NCBI GenBank assembly: GCA_021154885.1
Contig: JAJKHS010000107.1
Location: 19,429 to 83,428 of the forward strand
Reading direction: 5' to 3'
Origin: Thermoanaerobaculum sp.
Lineage (GTDB): Bacteria; Acidobacteriota; Thermoanaerobaculia; Multivoradales; UBA5704
Length of the DNA stretch: 64,000 bases
This document shows positions 26,263 through 34,580 of the stretch, piece by piece. Made by a program: the position numbers and the translations under genes. The notes under the pieces were generated by a model. It saw nothing but the letters and a program-made list of their open reading frames with translations. It did no database searches and had not been told where the DNA came from. Each line of letters opens with the position of its first letter. Position 1 is the stretch's first letter.

Positions 26263-27365
26263 AAGGATCCTCCTGGATCTTGCTGCTGCTCGTTGCGGCC
26301 GCTGTTCCTGGCTGCTCGCGTCCGCGGCCGCGTGTCGAAATCTCCAGCGAAGGCTCGAGGTGGGATTTGGTTGCGGCGAAGAACGGCTTCGCCGCCAGGA
26401 CGGAGGAGCTCAGCAAGCTTCAGCGCGAGCTTCAGAAAGGGATAGGGGCATCAGTCCAACCCTTGCCTTGTACATTCCGGGCCAAGACCCGCTACCGCTG
26501 CTATCCCGAAGACTTCCAGGCCCATGGATTTCGCATCAAGAAGCTCTCGGTCGACTTCTTTCCTCCATTTCCTACCTTCTACACCTCAAATTTCACCGAA
26601 CCCAAGGACGATCCAGGCCTACGGATTTCGTGGGTGCCAGTGGACCGCACCCTCGAAGGGAGTGAGTTGTTGCGCAGGTTGAAAGACGCCGCCGAGAGTG
26701 AAAAGCCTTTCCAGTGCGCCGGCACTGATTGCCGGATTGTGGAGTGGACCTACATTAAAGGAAAAGAAAAAGAGGAGCACCTGTCGATCTGCAGTGCCGC
26801 CGTGATCCGCGAGGTCGCTGGTGCCCCGTATGCGTGCAGACCGGTTGTGCTATTCAGCAAGGACGCAGCCTGGATAGAGGCGGTGACAGGCCGTTGGGGG
26901 GGAGGGTTCGTTTTCGACACGCCATTAAAGACATTGAATGCGATTGGAGTTGCAGACTTCGGGATCAAAATTGCGAGTGAAGTCCTGCCCAGCCAGGAAT
27001 CGATCTTGAGAACCCTCGAACAGTCCATGGCTGCGCAGCCACTGCGTTACGTCGTCACCCGCAAGGAGGACTATGTTCTCGCGGTTGATCGGTACAAGCC
27101 CTCTCCCGTCATCGCGGGTTACCGTGAGATCGCCACGATTCGTATCGATGTGGCCACGTTCGACCGGCCGGATGGACCTCATGTCAAGCTCACGGTCACG
27201 ACCACGCTGCTGCTCAATCGGCAGAACACCGGGAACACGGCGGATTATCGCGGCGCCTCGGACGCGGAGTCGGACGTCTATGTCGAGAAGATTCGTTCTC
27301 TCCTCTGGAAGGCCATCGAGAAGTTTTGCATCGGCAATCGAGAGTGCCGCAACGTTGCCCCGTGA
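26259..27365 (+). CDS. Hypothetical lipoprotein
   Basis: A 368-residue protein with lipobox VPGC (Cys near residue 19). The exported part contains about ten Cys residues, some in close pairs (CRCYPEDF-like, CAGTDCR, CIGNRECR), consistent with disulphides outside the cytoplasm. A C-terminal segment (IATIRIDVATF, VKLTVTTTLLL) looks beta-rich. No family recognised. It is coupled to the membrane protein gene just upstream, so the pair may form an envelope complex. Confidence 0.7.
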   Translation: MKGSSWILLLLVAAAVPGCSRPRPRVEISSEGSRWDLVAAKNGFAARTEELSKLQRELQKGIGASVQPLPCTFRAKTRYRCYPEDFQAHGFRIKKLSVDFFPPFPTFYTSNFTEPKDDPGLRISWVPVDRTLEGSELLRRLKDAAESEKPFQCAGTDCRIVEWTYIKGKEKEEHLSICSAAVIREVAGAPYACRPVVLFSKDAAWIEAVTGRWGGGFVFDTPLKTLNAIGVADFGIKIASEVLPSQESILRTLEQSMAAQPLRYVVTRKEDYVLAVDRYKPSPVIAGYREIATIRIDVATFDRPDGPHVKLTVTTTLLLNRQNTGNTADYRGASDAESDVYVEKIRSLLWKAIEKFCIGNRECRNVAP

Positions 27366-27506
27366 ACGGCCGGCCTGGTCAAGTAGCCCCCCTCTGGGCC
27401 CCCTTGAAGCGTCGGCGTCCCGCCGGCCGAGCGTGCACTCTCGACCGCGGCGGCATCCCTCGACTTCGGAGGGATCGCCGCCTGTCGCTCGGTTGCTCGT
27501 GCGGCG

Positions 27507-27720
27507 GTGGGCGCCCGCCACGCTGGGGCTGTCCTGGGCCTCGGCGCGGCGGTCGCACTGAGCCGCACCCTGGCGAGGCTGCACGGAGTCGAGCCCACGG
27601 ATACGACGGTCTACGCCCTGGTCTCCTGCCTGCTGCTGGCGGTCGTCCTGCTAGCAGGCCACCTGCCGCCGCCCGCCAGGCCACCCGGATCGACCTGACG
27701 CGCTCCCTCCGCTGCGAGTA
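27507..27720 (+). pseudogene. ABC transporter permease (FtsX-like) C-terminal remnant
   Basis: The plus strand encodes GAVLGLGAAVALSRTL, HGVEPTDTTVYALV and LLLAVVLLAG. A shift then gives RQATRIDLTRSLRCE and a TAG. This matches the last transmembrane helices and the ATRIDP-ALR-E ending of MacB/ADOP-type permeases. The upstream 700 or more codons of such a permease are missing and one frameshift is present. Confidence 0.6.
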
Positions 27721-27777
27721 GGGGTTGCGCCGCGCGGCCGGCTGCTCTACAATCCCCCTCCGCACGTCGGTGCACGT

Positions 27778-27854
27778 GCAGCCATAGCTCAACTGGATAG
27801 AGCGACAGACTACGGATCTGTAGGTTGGGGGTTCGACTCCTCCTGGCTGCACCA
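27778..27854 (+). tRNA. tRNA-Arg (ACG)
   Basis: Full cloverleaf: acceptor GCAGCCA pairs with TGGCTGC, D-arm GCTC/GAGC, anticodon stem ACAGA/TCTGT with loop CTACGGA (anticodon ACG, read as ICG for CGN), TTCGACT T-loop, discriminator A and an encoded CCA. TACAAT at 27748-27753 is a likely -10. The 3' half is the integration target of the adjacent mobile element. Confidence 0.95.
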
Positions 27855-27863
27855 CTTAACCCC
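27806..27863. repeat. attL: 58-bp direct repeat in tRNA-Arg 3' end
   Basis: It runs from CAGACTACGG in the anticodon arm through the CCA end to TTAACCCC. It is identical over 58 bases to 34691-34748. The tRNA gene stays complete because the left copy retains the natural 5' half. Confidence 0.93.
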
Positions 27864-27921
27864 CTCAAAATCAACAACTTAGCGCAGCACCCTCCGGCAG
27901 GCTTCCGGCTGGTCTTTTTTC

Positions 27922-27949
27922 GTGGACCACTGGTGGACCACTGGTGCGC
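27922..27949. repeat. 28-bp near-terminal repeat of the island (left)
   Basis: GTGGACCACTGGTGGACCAC continuing TGGTGCGC; two head-to-tail GTGGACCACTG words. Identical to 34553-34580 near the right end. Candidate arm-type integrase or excisionase binding site. Confidence 0.75.
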
Positions 27950-28143
27950 TCGCTTTGGTCCACGGCCCGCGAGCCGGCCGGCCCGCCCCACCCTCGCACC
28001 ACCTCTCCCAGAAAAGACGACCGGCGCCGCGTGGGCGCCGGGTTCAACCTCCGTCTCCCGTCAGGGGAGCGGACCAACAAGCGGCCCGGCGGGGTGCTTC
28101 CCACACGTCCGCCGGACCTGACCCGAGCAAGGAGTATCAGTCC

Positions 28144-28590
28144 ATGCACGAGCTAGCGAAGAAGTCTACCGCAGCACCCACCCCGCCCCCGCCGTCCGGT
28201 CCCGCGGTCTCACCGCCCATCATCCGCCCGGAGGAATTCGAGGAGTATCCCGCCTTCCGCGAGGTGTTCCTTCTGCTCTTCTCCGATGCCAGGGCCAACA
28301 CCGCCATGCGCGAGTTTGGGCGGCTCCTGCACGAGCTGGTCCTGGAGTTCTGGGGCCACTGGCCGCCGCACCCGGAGGGGCTGTTCCCGGCCGAGCTGCG
28401 GGCGGCGGTCGCAGATCTTCGCCACGTCCAGGGATGCCTCCAGGAGTGGACCGGCCCGGCCAACCCCGTAGACACCGAGCACGAGCGCCGCCTTGCCGAA
28501 GTGGGGGCCGACGTGGCCCGGAGGTTGGGTGACTTGGCGTATGGCCTGGAGGTGGAGCTGAATTCGTGGCGCGAGGGCGGGGTGTCATGA
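28144..28590 (+). CDS. Island protein of unknown function
   Basis: A 148-residue protein starting MHELAKKS with AAGGAG upstream. A Pro-rich N-terminal linker (about residues 10-30) precedes a helical domain with LRHVQGCLQEW and VARRLGDLAYGLEVEL. No recognised family. First gene of a tightly packed rightward operon: its stop overlaps the next ATG (ATGA). Cargo-type gene of the tRNA-Arg element. Confidence 0.65.
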   Translation: MHELAKKSTAAPTPPPPSGPAVSPPIIRPEEFEEYPAFREVFLLLFSDARANTAMREFGRLLHELVLEFWGHWPPHPEGLFPAELRAAVADLRHVQGCLQEWTGPANPVDTEHERRLAEVGADVARRLGDLAYGLEVELNSWREGGVS

Positions 28591-28778
28591 GCCCGCAATG
28601 GAGCTGGCCCCCGGACGCGTCACACCGGCTCGAAATCCGGGCCACCCCCGAGCAGCTTGACGCGTGGACCGCAGCGGCGCGCCTCTCCGGCGTTGCTGTC
28701 GAGCTTTGGCTGACTCAGGCCGGAGATGCCCACGCTCGGAACCTGAAACGCGCCGTAAGACGGAAGGGGGTGCGATGA
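28587..28778 (+). CDS. Small ribbon-helix-helix-like protein
   Basis: A 63-residue protein: after HRLEIRATPEQLDAW come two predicted helices (AAARLSGVAVELWLTQAGDAHARNLKRA). The pattern strand, W-x-x-AAA, turn, W-L is like short RHH DNA-binding or antitoxin proteins. It aligns by eye with the N-terminus of the next gene product, so the two look like duplicates of one DNA-binding unit. ATGA overlaps on both sides imply coupled translation. Confidence 0.6.
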   Translation: MSPQWSWPPDASHRLEIRATPEQLDAWTAAARLSGVAVELWLTQAGDAHARNLKRAVRRKGVR

Positions 28779-29311
28779 GCTGGCCCTCACGCCACCCGAC
28801 GCCGCCCGCCACCACGACCTACACCGTCACGGCCCGGCGGGAGCAAGCGGAGCGATGGGAAGCCGCTGCCGGGGAAGTGTCGTTGCCGGTTTGCGTATGG
28901 CTCGGCGAGACGGCGGATGCCTACCTGCGGGAGCTGGTGCGGGCCGGCCGTGCGGCCCCCCTGTCGTGGTATCAGGGGAGCTTCCGGGTGCTCATAACAG
29001 ACACGACGGCCCGGCCCGAGGTGGCCCGCGAGACGGAAGTGCGCGGGCCGATAGGCGATCACTTCGGGATCTTCCGGGGCAACGGCCGGGGGGTGGGCGA
29101 GCCCGGCTGTTTCTGCTACTCCCTGGTCCATCGCCCAACGCGGCGAATCATCGCCACGCTCCCCCTCCGGAAATCCTGTATGGCGCTCGCGGCGGAGCTG
29201 GCCCCGCTCCGGGTTGACTGGCGGGAGACCGATCCGGAAAAGGTGCTCGGGGAAGCTCCGGACCGGGTGAAGGCGCAGGAGGTCATCCGACTCTTCGGAA
29301 AGCTCACCTAA
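28775..29311 (+). CDS. Island protein with RHH-like N-terminus
   Basis: A 178-residue protein starting MSWPSRHP. Residues about 15-60 (YTVTARREQAERWEAAA through WLGETADAYLRELVRAG) resemble the preceding small protein. The remaining 115 residues form an unrecognised domain with GSFRVLITD, GEPGCFCYSLVH and RIIATLPLRKSC. A decayed second copy of this gene lies outside the right att site at 34842-35240, so it is a characteristic gene of this element family. Confidence 0.65.
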   Translation: MSWPSRHPTPPATTTYTVTARREQAERWEAAAGEVSLPVCVWLGETADAYLRELVRAGRAAPLSWYQGSFRVLITDTTARPEVARETEVRGPIGDHFGIFRGNGRGVGEPGCFCYSLVHRPTRRIIATLPLRKSCMALAAELAPLRVDWRETDPEKVLGEAPDRVKAQEVIRLFGKLT

Positions 29312-29375
29312 AGGTAGCAAGTGTGGGGCCGGTTCCGAGAGGGGCCGGCCCATTTCGCGTCTGTGGTCTGTCGGG

Positions 29376-29972
29376 TCATCCGTACAGCGCCAGCGCAAGA
29401 CGGACGCCGAAGTTGCCGCCTTCCCAGCCTCCCACGATCAGGGCCGGACACGAGAAGGGGCCGGTCAGGCGCTCGCGGGCGATGCGATCTCGGAAGGCCT
29501 TCGCGTCATCCCGGGGGAGATGCCCAACCTCTCGGCCTTGGATCTCGACGCGAACAGCGTTGGCGTCGTAGGGGGAGTTCTCAGGGATGAGCTGGGCCAC
29601 CTCTTGCCGTTCGACGCTCTCGTCGGTCCGGCCGCCGCATATCGCCTCCAAGGCGCCCTGGTAGTGCGAGGTCCCGGTGACCTTGAAGCCGTAATCAGGG
29701 GCGGAAAGCCAGGAGGGGCCAGGGAGGCGCGGCGGTCTGGAAGCGTGACCTCCTATGGAGACCTTGAGTTCGGCTCGGAACTGAGGCGGAGGGGGTGGCG
29801 GTGGTGACGCGAGGTCCGTGCGGTAGGGACGGAAGGGATCGTCGCCTCCCAGGATGGCGGGCTTTGGCGCGGGCGGCTTGCGCTTACCTACGGCAACCCT
29901 GACAGCGAAGACGATGCCGATGATGACGAAGCACCCCAGGACGGTGAAGATGAAGATGGAACAGGAGTTCAT
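29376..29972 (-). CDS. Membrane-anchored HIRAN-domain protein
   Basis: A 198-residue protein. An N-terminal transmembrane helix (FIFTVLGCFVIIGIVFAVRV) is followed by a Pro-rich linker with a poly-Pro run near residue 60 and a C-terminal HIRAN domain (FKVTGTSHYQGAL, LIPENSPYDANAVRVEIQ, VGHLPRDDAKAFRDRI). HIRAN domains bind DNA 3' ends or sit in DNA-repair proteins such as HLTF; stand-alone, membrane-tethered forms are unusual. The start codon abuts the stop of the upstream lipoprotein gene, so both are one operon. Confidence 0.8.
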   Translation of the reverse strand: MNSCSIFIFTVLGCFVIIGIVFAVRVAVGKRKPPAPKPAILGGDDPFRPYRTDLASPPPPPPPQFRAELKVSIGGHASRPPRLPGPSWLSAPDYGFKVTGTSHYQGALEAICGGRTDESVERQEVAQLIPENSPYDANAVRVEIQGREVGHLPRDDAKAFRDRIARERLTGPFSCPALIVGGWEGGNFGVRLALALYG

Positions 29973-30542
29973 TTAGCCCTTCTTCCGCTTGGGCTCCGGG
30001 TGGGCGGCTCGCCACTCCCGGGCCTGTCTCACGAGGGCGCGGAGCTGGCAGACGAACCCCTCCGGCGCTTGGCGCTCGTTGTTGCAGATCCGGAACTCGA
30101 ACTTCTCGAAGTCGGCCGGGAAGTCGGCAAGACGGAGCGGGCTCGCCACCGTCTCCCGAAGGTGTCTGCTGTCGATCACGTCGCCGTCGTGACTGCTGGC
30201 GCCTGCCGCTACCTTCTTGCCATCGACCAGTACGGCTATCTCGTGGCACTTCGTATACGCCCAATCGACGGAGTAGAGGCTGACCTGGAAGAGCACGAGA
30301 TCGGGTAGGGTGGAACTCCAGGACGCGTTGGGCGTCGGTTCCATGTAGAGGACGGCCCCGGTGTCCGACGTAGGCATAAGGAGATGAGTTGAGCCTCCCG
30401 TGGCTCCCGTGAAGCGGTCGACCTTCAGCGAAACCAAGCCGGAATCGCAGGCCGAGAGCGCGGGTTGGGCCGCTGCGCATGCAGTCAGGACGGTGCCTGA
30501 GAACGCGAGAGCCCCCGCCAGCGCGAAGAGCGATTTACGCAT
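29973..30542 (-). CDS. Island lipoprotein/secreted protein
   Basis: A 189-residue protein with an N-terminal signal ending LTAC (lipobox-like) and an exported part with several Cys residues (ALSACDSG, YTKCHEI, FRICNNERQ, FVCQLRAL). AGGAG precedes the ATG. No recognised family. It is translationally adjacent to the membrane-anchored HIRAN protein and so may be its envelope partner. Confidence 0.65.
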   Translation of the reverse strand: MRKSLFALAGALAFSGTVLTACAAAQPALSACDSGLVSLKVDRFTGATGGSTHLLMPTSDTGAVLYMEPTPNASWSSTLPDLVLFQVSLYSVDWAYTKCHEIAVLVDGKKVAAGASSHDGDVIDSRHLRETVASPLRLADFPADFEKFEFRICNNERQAPEGFVCQLRALVRQAREWRAAHPEPKRKKG

Positions 30543-30916
30543 AGCTCTACTCTCCTGAATTGATACCTAAACTATCTCCCGGGCCTGGCTCCCATGTCCA
30601 CCCGCCGCCCTTACGCCCGCACTGCGGGCCGAAAGTCCTGCATGCCGGGGGAGAGGCCCCCCCCACCCGCGAAGTGGATGCACGCTTATTTGCCGAGCAC
30701 GGCGGTAAGCGGGACACCCGCCGGAAAGATCGGAGGTCCCCCTACCCCTTAGCAAGCCCGCAAGTATGTCGCGCACCCGTGGTGCCACAGTTCCGGCGAA
30801 TCCACAAGTACCCCGCGCTCGGCGCCCGTCATCGCCGCACCCTTTGCGGAGCGCCGCCCGTGCCGCCGCGAGGTCCTCAGCCCGGCCCGCCCCGCACGTC
30901 TTGCGCCCGCATCGGC
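30543..30916. other. Intergenic region of the island, no gene seen
   Basis: About 374 bases, very GC-rich. Open frames on the plus strand lack starts with ribosome-binding sites and overlap clear reverse genes. It probably contains the promoter for the leftward lipoprotein/HIRAN pair. Confidence 0.4.
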
Positions 30917-31204
30917 CTATTCTCCTTTCGCCTTAAACTCACCAGCGCCCGCCTGAGCCCCGATCTCCGGAGCCCTCTCCCGGTATACCGCCCCACCCTC
31001 TCCCCTTGCGGCCCCGGCGGCGCCGTCCATCCCGGCGACGCCTTCCCGCCCCGAGCCCGCGCCCATGCGCTCGCTCCCGCACTTCGGACACCGCGGGAGG
31101 GGATCGCCCGCCCGCACCATGGCCACGCCGTAGCAGGTGGGGGCCGCGCACACCTTGACCGCCAGCGCTCCGCCGCCGGGGGTGGGCAAGCGCTTCGCCG
31201 TCAT
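30917..31204 (-). CDS. Small zinc-ribbon-like protein
   Basis: A 95-residue protein starting MTAKRLPTPGG, whose ATG overlaps the preceding gene stop (ATGA). Four Cys residues in CAAPTCYG and CPKCGS form a likely zinc ribbon (residues about 20-48). The tail is Gly/Ala-rich. Probably a nucleic-acid-binding accessory of the mobile element. Confidence 0.55.
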   Translation of the reverse strand: MTAKRLPTPGGGALAVKVCAAPTCYGVAMVRAGDPLPRCPKCGSERMGAGSGREGVAGMDGAAGAARGEGGAVYRERAPEIGAQAGAGEFKAKGE

Positions 31205-31986
31205 GGCGCGGTCCGTCTCGGGCCTCTCATGCCGCCCTCCCTTCGGGTTCCTTCGGCATCGCCGCCGGCTGCCGGCCCGGAGCCGTTGCCGTCCAGGGCG
31301 GGAACGCCGTCCGCTGGCCCCGTGGTGGTGGCGCCCGCGCTCGGCACTTCGCCCCCGATGAACCGCCACGCCTTTGCCTGCCGGCGGACCCGGTCTTTGG
31401 GGCTGTATTCGCCAACAGGTGCAAGGAATTCCAATTTCTCCGCTCGTCTGAGGAGCTGACTTGCGGTTGTAGCACTCACCACGAGCACGTCCCCCGCGTC
31501 TCGGCACGATAGGAAGAACTCACCATCTTTTGCGAGTTGCCCAAGCCAATAGCAGACAGACAAGAGACGTTCTAAGGTCGCATCCGCGGCTTTGAATCGC
31601 CCATTGAAATCGAGGGGTTTCTCGTCTGCAAGCTTCGCCGCCTCATGAACAAAAGAGCCAGGCTTGAAAGGCGTTGAGATCTCATCCCATACCGTTAGGA
31701 AGTCGGTTCTGGGATCACACGGCTCCTCCCGCGAATCATAGTCAGGGAGCCCAAGCGCAACCCAAGGGGCCGGGTGGCCGGGGAACATGGCGTCCAGCTC
31801 GTCATCAATCAAACTTGTCGCTGACTCGGCGTCGAGACCGGAAAACTCGGGGCGACCTTTCAGACACCGCGCAAATAGCAGGGCAGGGCTGCGGAAGTCC
31901 CTGGGATCGGGGGAGCCTCTATGTTGGATGACCTCATCCGCACTCCGTTCGGCCGCCCTCTTGAAGAATCGCCGGAGGTCACTCAC
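31201..31986 (-). CDS. Island wHTH DNA-binding protein, putative replication accessory
   Basis: A 261-residue protein starting at GTG with GAGGG upstream. The central part (FFLSCRDAGDVLVVSATTAS through LLRRAEKLEFLAPVGEY and KAWRFI) has the layout of a winged helix like those in replication or partition accessory proteins of plasmids and integrative elements. The N-terminal 100 residues are of unknown type and the C-terminal 50 are low-complexity Gly/Ala/Pro. It lies downstream of the AlpA-like gene. Confidence 0.6.
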   Translation of the reverse strand: MSDLRRFFKRAAERSADEVIQHRGSPDPRDFRSPALLFARCLKGRPEFSGLDAESATSLIDDELDAMFPGHPAPWVALGLPDYDSREEPCDPRTDFLTVWDEISTPFKPGSFVHEAAKLADEKPLDFNGRFKAADATLERLLSVCYWLGQLAKDGEFFLSCRDAGDVLVVSATTASQLLRRAEKLEFLAPVGEYSPKDRVRRQAKAWRFIGGEVPSAGATTTGPADGVPALDGNGSGPAAGGDAEGTRREGGMRGPRRTAP

Positions 31987-32197
31987 CGCGGTGCCCTCGG
32001 TTTACACAAGAGACACAAGAACCCGCGTCCATCTCTCTGTAGAGCCCGGTCCTCACTCGCTTGCAGTAGCTCCTCTGGGGCTCCTGCTTATCCTGTGCCT
32101 CCTGTGGCTCCTGAGTCTCTTGCGCCTCCTGTGTACGCTCTTCGAGAGCCGCGGTGCGCGGGCCGCTGAGAAAAGCGGCTCGGGGAAGCCGTCTCAC
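31979..32197 (-). CDS. Possible small Gln/Glu-rich protein
   Basis: An open frame between the AlpA-like gene and the wHTH gene, possible GTG start at 32197 with AAGGGG upstream. It contains a CAGGAG-type nucleotide repeat giving TQEAQETQEPQEAQDKQ, then a CVSCVN ending. It overlaps the next start by eight bases. The gene order would otherwise leave a 220-base gap, but only the low-complexity repeat argues for or against coding. Confidence 0.3.
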   Translation of the reverse strand: MRRLPRAAFLSGPRTAALEERTQEAQETQEPQEAQDKQEPQRSYCKRVRTGLYREMDAGSCVSCVNRGHRGE

Positions 32198-32207
32198 CGC
32201 CACCCCT

Positions 32208-32417
32208 TCAACCCTTCGCGTTGGTAGCGCCGCCCCGTGGCGCCGCTGCGATGAAGGCCGCGAGATCCTCTTCCCGCCAGCCGCTCGTACCAGGGCCAAG
32301 GATTACGCGGGGTGCCAGCCGGCCGGCGGCCTCCCAGCGGTAGAGCGTTGCTCGTGAAATTCCGAGCAGTCGAGCGGCCTTAGCTGGCCGGATGATCGGG
32401 GAAACGGAACCGGACAT
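32208..32417 (-). CDS. AlpA-like / excisionase-type HTH regulator
   Basis: A 69-residue protein of the helix-turn-helix 17 (AlpA/excisionase) type: IIRPAKAARLLGISRATLYR is the recognition unit, followed by WEAAGRLAP and a wing ending WREEDLAAFI. Such proteins control integrase expression or promote excision in P4-like elements. It is the first gene of the leftward cluster and lies beside short repeats at 32487-32558 that may be its operator. Confidence 0.85.
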   Translation of the reverse strand: MSGSVSPIIRPAKAARLLGISRATLYRWEAAGRLAPRVILGPGTSGWREEDLAAFIAAAPRGGATNAKG

Positions 32418-32486
32418 TCTGGCGCCTCCTATCTTGCGCCGTGAAAGGGCACGGCACTGCCTAGTGTGGCGCGATGATTAGGGCTG

Positions 32487-32558
32487 AGTCACTGTCAATG
32501 AATCGGGGTCATTCACTGACACTGCCATTGAGCCCGGGTTTTTCACTGCCAGTCAATC
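32487..32558. repeat. Short repeats upstream of the AlpA-like gene
   Basis: Three related words, TCACTGTCAATGAATCGG, TTCACTGACACTGCCATTGAG and TTCACTGCCAGTCAATCGG, within about 70 bases. The first and third match at 15 of 18 positions. Candidate operator or iteron sites; the rightmost copy overlaps the end of the upstream gene. Confidence 0.45.
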
Positions 32559-33279
32559 GGTCTTTCCAATGGCGCCAAGCGCGCCGAATCGCTTGCTTAG
32601 TAGCGCCTGTCTGAACCGCTATATGATCTACTGCCTGTTCGATGTCTTGGCCATCTCTTGTCTGAATCAAGACCCATTCAGCGAGCAACAGGCCCTTATT
32701 ACCATGGTACTGATCTCTCCATTCCCAGGCTCGGGCAACAGTGCTCTCAGAGACTCCCTCTGATTTCGCCACATCGGCAACCGCATCCTGAAATGTCTTC
32801 CCGCTTTCCATTGCGGCCTTGACGGGAACATGGAGCAGAGCGGCCTCAAGGTGAAATACGTCCAGCGAGCGAAGTCGCTTCCCAGGCTTAGGCTTAAGGT
32901 TGAGTGCCTCGTTAGCATCGCCGATTAATTCAGCGGTTTTCTCTTCAACCTTTTTGGCGTGAGCCAGCAAATCGCGGAGCACAGCCATGGTGTCATTAAC
33001 CGGAGGGGGCTGGACGGCCCTTTGCTCCTTCGCGTCTTCGCGTAGAAAGCGCTGTAGAGGCTCTGACTTTGTAATCTTGCGGAATGCGTCCAGCAAGTAA
33101 AGCCGCAACGGTTCGGGGAACGGCGTGCCCTTTTGCAGGCAGTATATTGCTTGATTGAGCAATAAGATGGCGCCGCTTAAGTCCCCGCCGCGCGCTCTCT
33201 CAACGAAGCTATTAAATATGGAATTGTTGGGGTCGGTACCGTCTGCCGATATTATGGAACTTGACCGCCTAAGCATCAT
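32509..33279 (-). CDS. Island protein with HTH, coupled to the integrase
   Basis: A 256-residue protein less GC-rich than its surroundings. The N-terminal segment ARGGDLSGAILLLNQAIYC through EPLRLYLLDAFRKIT resembles a helical module common in proteins of integrative elements. Near the C-terminus VADVAKSEGVSESTVARAWEW looks like a helix-turn-helix. Its ATG overlaps the integrase stop, implying translational coupling. Possibly a directionality or replication factor. Confidence 0.65.
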   Translation of the reverse strand: MMLRRSSSIISADGTDPNNSIFNSFVERARGGDLSGAILLLNQAIYCLQKGTPFPEPLRLYLLDAFRKITKSEPLQRFLREDAKEQRAVQPPPVNDTMAVLRDLLAHAKKVEEKTAELIGDANEALNLKPKPGKRLRSLDVFHLEAALLHVPVKAAMESGKTFQDAVADVAKSEGVSESTVARAWEWRDQYHGNKGLLLAEWVLIQTRDGQDIEQAVDHIAVQTGATKQAIRRAWRHWKDRLTGSEKPGLNGSVSE

Positions 33280-34499
33280 CCGATCCTCACCACGTTGGAC
33301 CGCTCCTCACCCGCAAGAGCGCCGTCCACGAGATCGCCGAGCAGAATCACAGCCTGCCGCTTCTCCGCGTCGTATCCCGCGCGGTTGTAGGTGCGGGAGA
33401 TTCGGCCCGTGGCATGGTTCAGGAGCTGGTCAATGGTATCGGGCCGGACACCGGAGCGGCCTAGCCACGTCGCCGCCGTTCTCCGGAGATCGTGTGGTGT
33501 GAAGTGTTCCAAGCCGGACCACTCCCGCAGACGGGCCGCGCTGTGGGACAGCCACGTCAGCCGCTTGCCATCGGCGCGGGAAGCGAGCACCCATCCGGTA
33601 GACTCCGTAAGGGGGCGGAGCGCTTCGATGATCGCGAGGGCTTGCGGCGACAACGGCACGCGGTGCGCGCGGTTGGTTTTCGTCAGCTCGGCCGGAAGAT
33701 TCCACCACCACCCGCGGGAGTCGCGTTCAAGGTCGCACCAGCGCATAGAGAGCACCTCTCCGGGCCGTTGCGCCGTCAACACGATCAGGCGCCACGCGGC
33801 GGCGACGGCCGGCTGTAGGCGATCGAACAGGGACCATAGAGCCTGGATCTCATCCTCTGACAGCACCCTTTCGCGGGGCTTCTCAGCATGGAGCCGCTTG
33901 AAGCCGTGTACGGGATTCGTTTCGACGCGTTCTTTCTCCATTCCAAAGCTGAAGACCCTGGACACCAGGGCTCGGGTGCGGTTGGCGCAAACGCCTCCCC
34001 GTTCCCTTGCGATCCTTTCGAGCAGCTCCCGGACATCCGTCCGGCGGATCTCTGCGGCCGGCCGGGAACCCCACACGGGCAGCACTTCAACCCGTAGTTT
34101 CCGCTCGTCTTCCTTCCACGCGCGGAGCCGCTTGTTCCGCTTCGCGTGCTCTTCCAGGTAGAAGGCGGAGAGGGCTTCAAACGTCTCGCTTCTGGCTTTC
34201 CTGCGGGCGACACGTTCGGCCTTCCGCTCGGCCATCGGGTCGCGGTCGTGGATCTTGACGCCCGCGAGAAGCTCCCGGGCCTTGTCGCGTGCCTTTGCCA
34301 GGCTGAGGGCCGGGTACTCCCCGAAGGTGATTCGTCGCCGGCCAGCCCGCGGGCCGTAGCGCAGAAACCAGAATTTGCGACCGCTCGGCAGGACGCGGAG
34401 CCCGAGCCCCGGGACGGCACTGTCCACGAGCTCGAAACGGGTCCCTTTGCTCTCGGTGCGGATCTGAAGATCGGAGAGGGAAGCAGATGAACGCCTCAT
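33276..34499 (-). CDS. int: Tyrosine site-specific integrase (P4-type)
   Basis: A 407-residue integrase from ATG 34499 (GGAGG nine bases upstream; the frame runs on to 34682 but without support). The N-terminal DUF4102-type arm-binding region includes PGLGLRVLPSGRKFW and FGEYPALSLAKARDKA. The catalytic domain keeps Arg in TAQRPGEV, a Lys in ELTKTNRAHRVPL, HDLRRTAATWL, the His of LLNHATG and the nucleophile Tyr in TYNRAGY. It lies 190 bases from attR and would integrate the element into the tRNA-Arg 3' end. Confidence 0.95.
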   Translation of the reverse strand: MRRSSASLSDLQIRTESKGTRFELVDSAVPGLGLRVLPSGRKFWFLRYGPRAGRRRITFGEYPALSLAKARDKARELLAGVKIHDRDPMAERKAERVARRKARSETFEALSAFYLEEHAKRNKRLRAWKEDERKLRVEVLPVWGSRPAAEIRRTDVRELLERIARERGGVCANRTRALVSRVFSFGMEKERVETNPVHGFKRLHAEKPRERVLSEDEIQALWSLFDRLQPAVAAAWRLIVLTAQRPGEVLSMRWCDLERDSRGWWWNLPAELTKTNRAHRVPLSPQALAIIEALRPLTESTGWVLASRADGKRLTWLSHSAARLREWSGLEHFTPHDLRRTAATWLGRSGVRPDTIDQLLNHATGRISRTYNRAGYDAEKRQAVILLGDLVDGALAGEERSNVVRIG

Positions 34500-34552
34500 G
34501 GTCGGGTGCCTCCGGTTTGACGGGTGGGCCTCAAGGCCCGCGCTGGGGAGCC

Positions 34553-34580
34553 GTGGACCACTGGTGGACCACTGGTGCGC
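34553..34580. repeat. 28-bp near-terminal repeat of the island (right)
   Basis: Exact copy of 27922-27949, in the 5' region of the integrase gene. A weaker third version (GACCACTGGGGTGACCACTG) is at 34811-34840 outside attR. Confidence 0.75.

Noticed and set aside
30560..31459. A 299-codon plus-strand open frame in the island
   Set aside because: Overlaps the zinc-ribbon and wHTH genes, which have ATGA coupling; Pro/Arg-rich shadow.
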